64,000 nt of DNA, from positions 244,149 to 308,148 of the forward strand of contig NZ_JAGMUK010000040.1 of NCBI RefSeq assembly GCF_019049245.1. Direction: 5' to 3'. The translations under genes and the position numbers were made by a program. Under the pieces are notes generated by a model that was not told the DNA's origin, ran no database searches, and was given only the letters and a program-made list of their open reading frames with translations. This DNA is from Streptomyces sp. AC555_RSS877 (GTDB taxonomy: Bacteria; Actinomycetota; Actinomycetes; Streptomycetales; Streptomycetaceae). Below are positions 59,122 through 64,000 of this stretch, piece after piece; position 1 is the first letter of the stretch, and each line of letters starts with the position of its first letter.

Positions 59122-60552
59122 ATGACACCGCGCACGCGGGAGACGGGAACCCGAGGGCCCGCCCGACGCATCATGAACGCGACCCGAACGACGAGCGAGG
59201 CGGAGCCGGACGGCTCCGACAGACACGAGGGGCCGGCGCGAGCCCTGGCCCGGCTCGCCCTGCTGTGCGTTGCCGGTGCCGTCGCGGCCGTGGTGGCCGG
59301 CGCCGGCCAGTGGTTGATCCTGCTGGTCGGCCTGGCCGGACTCGCCCTGGCCGGCGCCGGCGTGTGGTGGGCCCTCGCACACCGGGGAGTCGCGCGCCTG
59401 CTCGGCGCCCTGCTGGCCCTGGCCGCTCCGCTGGGCGTCCTGGCCCTGTACGCCGTGTCCGGCCTGTGGGTGGTGGCGGTGGCCGCGCTCGGCTCGTGGG
59501 TGGCGGCGCTGGCCTGCGCGAGGAGCGCGCTGCGCCGCCTGCGGACGCCGCACGGCATGCGCTCCCGTTCGGCCCGGCCGCCCCGGCGACCCGTACTGAT
59601 CATGAACCCGCGGTCCGGGGGCGGGAAGGTCGGACAGCACGGGCTGGTGGAGCGTGCCGAGGCACTGGGCGCCCGGGTGATACTGCTCGACCTCGACGCC
59701 GACCCGGATCCGGTGGCTGTGGCCCGACGGGCCGTGGCCGAGGGCGCGGATCTGCTCGGCGTGGCCGGCGGTGACGGTACGCAGGCCCTGGTGGCGGGAG
59801 TGGCGGCCGAGCACGGGCTGCCGTTCGTGGTCCTGGCCGCCGGGACCCGCAACCACCTCGCCATGGACCTGGGCCTGGACCGCGAGGATCCGGCGAGCGG
59901 GCTGTACGCCCTCTCGGACGGCGTGGAACTCAGCGTCGACCTGGGTGACGTGGCCGGACGGCCGTTCGTCAACACGGTCTCGTTCGGCGCGTACGCGGAG
60001 ATCGTGCAGAGCCCCGACTACCGGGACGCCAAGGCGGCCACCGCGCTCGAACAGTTGCCGGACCTGCTGGTCGGCGACGCCGGCACGACCCTGGACGTCC
60101 AGGCCGACGACGCCCGTCTGCACGCCCCGCAGACCCTGCTGGTGAGCAACAACCCCTATGGACGGGCCGATCCCCTCGGCGGCGGACGAAGACCGCGGCT
60201 CGACGGCGGCATGCTGGGTGTGATCGCGATCCGGGTGGACAGCGCCGCGCAGGCCGCCGAACTGGCGCTGCGCGGCGAACGGGCCAGCAGCATCACAGCG
60301 CTGACGTCGTGTCGCGTGGTCGTCGAGGCCGACGAGGACCTCATCCCCGTGGCCGTCGACGGCGAAGCGCTCACCCTGCGCCCTCCGGTGGTCTGCACGG
60401 TGCGTCCCGGCGCACTGCGCGTCCGCGTGCCCAGGCAGCGTCCCGGCGCCGCGTACGTCGCCCCGTCCGTCGACTGGCGGCGCGTGGTCCACCTCGCGCT
60501 CGGCCACACCCCCCTTCCGTCCCGCAAGAACCAGGAGCAGAGCGATGCTTGA
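59122..60552 (+). CDS. Diacylglycerol-kinase-catalytic-domain protein with N-terminal membrane helices
   Basis: This 476-residue protein has several hydrophobic helices at about residues 40-130 and then a DAGK catalytic domain: RPVLIMNPRSGGGKVGQHGL, the nucleotide motif LGVAGGDGTQALVAGVA, and LPFVVLAAGTRNHLAMDLGL. It should phosphorylate a lipid or sphingoid-like alcohol at the membrane. GGGAG lies four bases before the ATG. It overlaps the PAP2 gene by eight bases, so the pair may cycle a phosphate on one lipid. Confidence 0.88.
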   Translation: MTPRTRETGTRGPARRIMNATRTTSEAEPDGSDRHEGPARALARLALLCVAGAVAAVVAGAGQWLILLVGLAGLALAGAGVWWALAHRGVARLLGALLALAAPLGVLALYAVSGLWVVAVAALGSWVAALACARSALRRLRTPHGMRSRSARPPRRPVLIMNPRSGGGKVGQHGLVERAEALGARVILLDLDADPDPVAVARRAVAEGADLLGVAGGDGTQALVAGVAAEHGLPFVVLAAGTRNHLAMDLGLDREDPASGLYALSDGVELSVDLGDVAGRPFVNTVSFGAYAEIVQSPDYRDAKAATALEQLPDLLVGDAGTTLDVQADDARLHAPQTLLVSNNPYGRADPLGGGRRPRLDGGMLGVIAIRVDSAAQAAELALRGERASSITALTSCRVVVEADEDLIPVAVDGEALTLRPPVVCTVRPGALRVRVPRQRPGAAYVAPSVDWRRVVHLALGHTPLPSRKNQEQSDA

Positions 60553-61120
60553 CCGCCCGCTGCCGGAACATCGCGCCCAGCGAGGCCTGATGCGTGATCT
60601 CGCCGCCCTCGACCAGGCGCTCTACGAGGCCGTGACGGTCACCCAGACGCCCACGCTCGACTCCGCCCTGCGGCGGCTGTCCGCGGCGGCGGACCACTCC
60701 AAGATCTCCTTCGTGGTCGCCGGGTTCCTCGCGCTGCGTCCCGGCCGGTCGCGCCGCGCCGCTGCCCTCGGCGTCGCCGCCGTCGGCGTCGCCTCGACGA
60801 CCGCCAACCTGCTCGGCAAGCGTCTGGTCCGTCGGCCACGGCCCCACCGCGCCGAGGACTCGCCGTTTCCCGGCAGGCACGTGCCCATGCCGGAGTCCGC
60901 GTCCTTCCCCTCGGGCCACACGGCCTCGGCCGTCGCCTTCGCGGCGGCCGTCGGGCCCGCGTTCCCGGCCGCCACGGTTCCCCTCGGCCTGCTGGCCTGC
61001 GCGGTCGGCTACTCGCGGATCCACACCGGCGTGCACTACCCGGGCGACGTCGTCGCCGGCGCCGTCCTGGGAACCGGGGCGGCGGCCGCGGTCCTCGCCG
61101 CCGCCCGCTGGGACGACTGA
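60545..61120 (+). CDS. PAP2-family membrane phosphatase
   Basis: This 191-residue protein has the three PAP2 signatures in order: GKRLVRRPRPHR, SFPSGHTASAVA, and YSRIHTGVHYPGDVVAG, set between about five membrane helices. It dephosphorylates a lipid phosphate such as a polyprenyl or phosphatidate. The ATG at 60545 lies within the end of the DAGK-like gene, which implies coupled translation. Confidence 0.9.
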   Translation: MLDRPLPEHRAQRGLMRDLAALDQALYEAVTVTQTPTLDSALRRLSAAADHSKISFVVAGFLALRPGRSRRAAALGVAAVGVASTTANLLGKRLVRRPRPHRAEDSPFPGRHVPMPESASFPSGHTASAVAFAAAVGPAFPAATVPLGLLACAVGYSRIHTGVHYPGDVVAGAVLGTGAAAAVLAAARWDD

Positions 61121-61275
61121 GCGAAGACGCGCCGCGGGCCACTGTGCCGAGGGGCGGACCGCTCGACGGCCCGAGGGCGAGGCAGTGAGCGCGCCGTTCG
61201 CGTGGAGGCACGGATGCCTAGTGTGCGGAGCGCAACCTCCGGGCGGTTCGTGAGTCTTCCTTTCCGGGGGTTGCC

Positions 61276-62775
61276 ATGCCGGCTGAGCACCAGATCGCTT
61301 ATTTTCTCCGTGAGTTGGCGGCGGCGGAAGCGGACCCGCAGCGGCGCGCCGCGGCGGCCAAGGGGTTGGGCAGGCTCGGCCGGACCGAGCACGCCGTCCA
61401 CCTCGCCCGGGCCGCCGGGGATGGGGAGCCCGCGGTGCGGGCCGCCGCGGCCCAGGCACTCGGTCGGCTCGGGGCGGGGGAGACCGGCGCCGAGGTGCTG
61501 CCGGGGCTGCTGGCCGACGAGGACCCGGACGTACGGCGCAGGGCATCGCTCGCGGCGATCCGGCTGGGGCTGCGCGGCCCCGCCGTGACCGAGGCGTTCA
61601 CACGGCTGTTGCGGGACCCGGACCGCCATGTGCGGATCAACGCCCTGGTAGGGCTGGATGCGTTGGACGCCCCGCACGACGTTCCGGCTCTGGTCGAACT
61701 GCTCGGTGATCCCGACGAGGCGGTGTGGAAACGCGCCCGAACCCTGGTGTACCGCTGGGCCGGTGATCCCGCTGTCAGGGCGCAGGTGGTCCGCATGGCC
61801 AGGGAGGGCGTGGGCGCCGCCCGTGCCCGGGCCCTGGACATGCTGCCGGCGCGCTGCACCGAACCGCTTCTCGACTCCCTCCTCGCGGGGCTGCGCGACA
61901 CGTCCCCGCAGGTACGGACCGCGGTGGCGAGGCGGCTGGTGCACACCGAATCGGGCACGTCGGGCGACGCGCTGGCCGCCGCCGTCGAGGACGAGCGGGA
62001 GCCGGAGGTGGCGGCGCTGCTGCTCGAAGGCCTCGCACAGAGGGGCGACGAGCGGGCGACCGGCCCGGCGGTGCGATGGCTGCGCGATCCGCTGGCGGGC
62101 CCGGCTGCCGCGCGCACCCTGGGCGACCTCGACACCCCGGACGCCGCCGAACACCTGCGCACGGCCCTCGACGACCCGGCCCTGCCCGGCGCAAGCCGAG
62201 CGGCAGCCGCCGTGGCCATCGGGAAATCGGGGGCGTGGGACGCCGTTTGGCAGCTGCTCCCGCTCCTGGACGATCCCGACGCCACCCTGCGCGCCGGTGT
62301 CGTCGACGGCCTGGGCGCGTCGGTCGACGGCGGGCTGCGGCTGTGGGAGCGCCACCCGGTGGCCTGGGCGCTCGCCGATCACCTGACGTCCGACGGGGCC
62401 GACGTCTGGCGGACACGCAATGCGCTCGACGGCCTGGCCCAGGCCCTGCCCTCGCTACGGCGCCTGGCCGACGACGCCCCCTCCGGCGAGGTCCGGGCCG
62501 CCGCGCTGTCGCTCCTGGACCCGGACGACGCCACCGACGCCAACTCCCGCAAGGACGTACGCCGCTTCGTGCGGGGTCTCGACGACCCGCACGAAGCCGT
62601 CCGCTACCACGCCGCGCTCGGCCTCACGCGCTGGACGGCGGCCACGGGGACGCCGCCACCGGACACCGGCAGGCTGCGCGAGCGCCTGCACGCCCTCACC
62701 GCGGACACCTCCCCTCGGCTCCGCCGGGCCGCCGCCGACGCGCTCGCGGCCCTGGCCCCCGACCCGGGCGAGTGA
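61276..62775 (+). CDS. HEAT-repeat protein
   Basis: This 499-residue protein consists almost entirely of HEAT/PBS-lyase-like helical repeats of about 31 residues (RAAAAKGLGRLGRTEHAVHL; AVRAAAAQALGRLGAGETGA; DVRRRASLAAIRLGLRGPAV, and more to the C-terminus). It probably acts as a protein-binding scaffold. There is no signal peptide. GGGGG lies a few bases before the ATG at 61276. Confidence 0.85.
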   Translation: MPAEHQIAYFLRELAAAEADPQRRAAAAKGLGRLGRTEHAVHLARAAGDGEPAVRAAAAQALGRLGAGETGAEVLPGLLADEDPDVRRRASLAAIRLGLRGPAVTEAFTRLLRDPDRHVRINALVGLDALDAPHDVPALVELLGDPDEAVWKRARTLVYRWAGDPAVRAQVVRMAREGVGAARARALDMLPARCTEPLLDSLLAGLRDTSPQVRTAVARRLVHTESGTSGDALAAAVEDEREPEVAALLLEGLAQRGDERATGPAVRWLRDPLAGPAAARTLGDLDTPDAAEHLRTALDDPALPGASRAAAAVAIGKSGAWDAVWQLLPLLDDPDATLRAGVVDGLGASVDGGLRLWERHPVAWALADHLTSDGADVWRTRNALDGLAQALPSLRRLADDAPSGEVRAAALSLLDPDDATDANSRKDVRRFVRGLDDPHEAVRYHAALGLTRWTAATGTPPPDTGRLRERLHALTADTSPRLRRAAADALAALAPDPGE

Positions 62776-62941
62776 CCCGCCACGAGAGCCGACGCGCCGA
62801 CGCTGACGGCCAGGGGCGGGCCTGTCCCGGGCGGTCATGAGCAACCGGGGCGTGGCCGGAACGACGGGACAGCCCGTACGGCTGTCCCTGTCGTCCGGGA
62901 GCGCCTGCCGACGGCCCCGCGACCCGTGGCTGCCGGTGGCG

Positions 62942-64000
62942 CTAGCTCCGCGTGACGTCCTTGACGAACACGATGCCGTCGCTGTCCGCCAGGTGGGCCG
63001 GGTCCATCGGGGCGTAGCCGAACCAGGGGGACACGCGGGGCGCGGGCCGCGTGTCGCCGAGGGCGGTGGCCAGCCGCTGGGCGTCGATGATGTGGCGGTC
63101 GTCCGGGAGCGCGTACAGGAGTCCTTCGACGGTGTCCGGCGGCGGCGTGTCCACTCCCCGGTGCCGGATCGTGCCGAGCGCCGTGGCCACGAAGGCGTAC
63201 TGCTCGCCGAGCCGGGCGCTCACCAGCGCACCGGCGCTCCACCACTCCAGCGGCATCCCGCCCATCCGCATCGTGCTCTTCTCCCTTTGGAGATGGCCGT
63301 TGTGGGCGTGGACCAGTGCCGGGCCCCGTTCGGCGAGGGCGAGGAGGTTGTGGGCCATCATCTGGTCCCGCACGCCCACCAGCCGGGTCAGGCGGGCCGG
63401 TGAGGCGTCGGCCATCCAGTGGTGGTAGCGCAGCAGGCCGGTGACGGTACGTCCGTACAGGCGCGCCCGGTCCCAGTCGTCCCGCGAGGTCGCCGTGATC
63501 AGGTGCGGCGTCTGCGCGTCGAGCAGCGCCACCAAGTCGTCGGCGAGCAGCCTGAGTTCCCGGGCCTCGCCCGACTGCCCCACGGATTCGGCCGGGTCCG
63601 TCATCGCGGCGGGATTCGTCCACCGGTCGTCGGCGCCGAGCAGGCGGTCGAGGGTGTCCGAGCCGCAGGGGAGGAGGTCCGCGTCCACGTGGGCCGCGAG
63701 GTGGCCGTGCAGTGCGGTGAGGGCCTGGCGCGGGCTCGCGGCGCCGGTGATCTCCAGCGGGCCGTCGACACCGGCGAAGCGGAGCCGCTCGGAGGCGGGC
63801 CGGCCGTCGTTGAATTCCCGCATCCCGCGCACGAGTTCGCGATTGGCCGCGGACGCCCCCCACCCGTGGCTGAATCCGCGCTCCATGACCTCGTCGAGGG
63901 TGCCCGTGCCCGAGGTGACGTAGTCGTCGACGACCAGGCCCATCATGCAGTCGCTCTCGATCGCGATCGTCCGGTAGCCCTCGTGCTCTACGAGCTGCCG
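62942..64000 (-). CDS. Erythromycin-esterase-family protein (5' end outside the window)
   Basis: The minus-strand frame runs off the right edge; upstream of the internal ATG at 63946 it continues as QLVEHEGYRTIAIESDCMMG. The segments GFRTIA-like strand, DDYVTSGTGTLDEVM, FSHGWGASAANRELVRGMRE, RFAGVDGPLE, and ALVHAHNGHLQREKS match the erythromycin esterase (EreA/succinoglycan-biosynthesis-like) family, with the catalytic-type His in HAHNGH. Many members do not act on macrolides, so drug resistance should not be assumed. At least 352 residues are present. Confidence 0.87.
   Translation of the reverse strand, partial: RQLVEHEGYRTIAIESDCMMGLVVDDYVTSGTGTLDEVMERGFSHGWGASAANRELVRGMREFNDGRPASERLRFAGVDGPLEITGAASPRQALTALHGHLAAHVDADLLPCGSDTLDRLLGADDRWTNPAAMTDPAESVGQSGEARELRLLADDLVALLDAQTPHLITATSRDDWDRARLYGRTVTGLLRYHHWMADASPARLTRLVGVRDQMMAHNLLALAERGPALVHAHNGHLQREKSTMRMGGMPLEWWSAGALVSARLGEQYAFVATALGTIRHRGVDTPPPDTVEGLLYALPDDRHIIDAQRLATALGDTRPAPRVSPWFGYAPMDPAHLADSDGIVFVKDVTRS

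Noticed and set aside
62942..64000. Macrolide resistance gene
   Set aside because: The family name is erythromycin esterase, but many members have other roles and the 5' end is missing, so a resistance function is not supported.

Overview
The window is high-GC actinobacterial DNA and is almost certainly a Streptomyces chromosome. Codons end strongly in G or C, GTG starts and 4-base start/stop overlaps are common, and the gene set is typical of the genus: a WhiJ/AbaA-type XRE + DUF397 + ATPase set, SpoIIE phosphatases, an LAXTG sortase substrate, many Tat and Sec exports, and a CebR box. No rRNA, tRNA, CRISPR array or intact transposase was seen.

Layout. 0.2-5.1 kb: a branched-chain amino-acid-type ABC operon (two ATPases, two permeases, binding lipoprotein last) closed by a strong hairpin. 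5.3-11.9 kb: aldo/keto reductase, Methyltransf_19-type methyltransferase, the XRE/DUF397/anti-sigma-like ATPase set around a palindromic operator, small Streptomyces proteins, and a GlxA-type regulator divergent from a membrane protein. 12.0-13.4 kb: a minimal graspetide (ATP-grasp RiPP) locus, tgmA-tgmB. 13.6-19.0 kb: small conserved genes mixed with decayed ones: a frameshifted repeat/membrane protein, an SDR fragment, and a serine hydrolase with an in-frame TGA plus a 1-base deletion. 19.2-26.8 kb: ferredoxin-NADP reductase behind a possible iron box, then two large SpoIIE-type phosphatases. 27.1-39.4 kb: a stress-flavoured neighbourhood (hemerythrin, BON, nucleotidyltransferase, metallophosphoesterase, DUF1360, catalase, DoxX, SRPBCC, CsbD) with sigma-B-like promoter candidates, plus a sortase-anchored DUF1996 protein. 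39.5-42.0 kb: a secreted alpha/beta hydrolase and a cutinase, separated by a perfect 34-base palindrome.

The most striking region is 43.6-52.1 kb. A minus-strand operon encodes, in order, an acyl-CoA carboxylase beta subunit, a FadD32-like fatty-acyl-AMP ligase, an ACP-KS-AT-ACP-TE synthase with the Pks13 architecture, and an antigen-85-like esterase with a Tat signal. A PucR regulator and a cutinase follow on the same strand. This is the gene set of the mycolic-acid condensation locus of Mycobacterium (accD4-pks13-fadD32-Rv3802c-fbp), here in a genus not known to make mycolates. It suggests synthesis and export of a branched long-chain acyl product, possibly a new lipid class. The PucR gene ends inside a 200-base element with long inverted-repeat arms whose mismatches are mostly G-U wobbles in the PucR-sense RNA.

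52.3-64 kb: a secreted repeat protein, a two-domain GNAT, a Tat-exported beta-carbonic anhydrase, an MFS transporter, a low-GC gap, a YceI protein, a CE2/SGNH esterase directly behind a perfect CebR operator, a diacylglycerol-kinase-like/PAP2 pair, a HEAT-repeat protein, and an erythromycin-esterase-family protein cut by the right edge.
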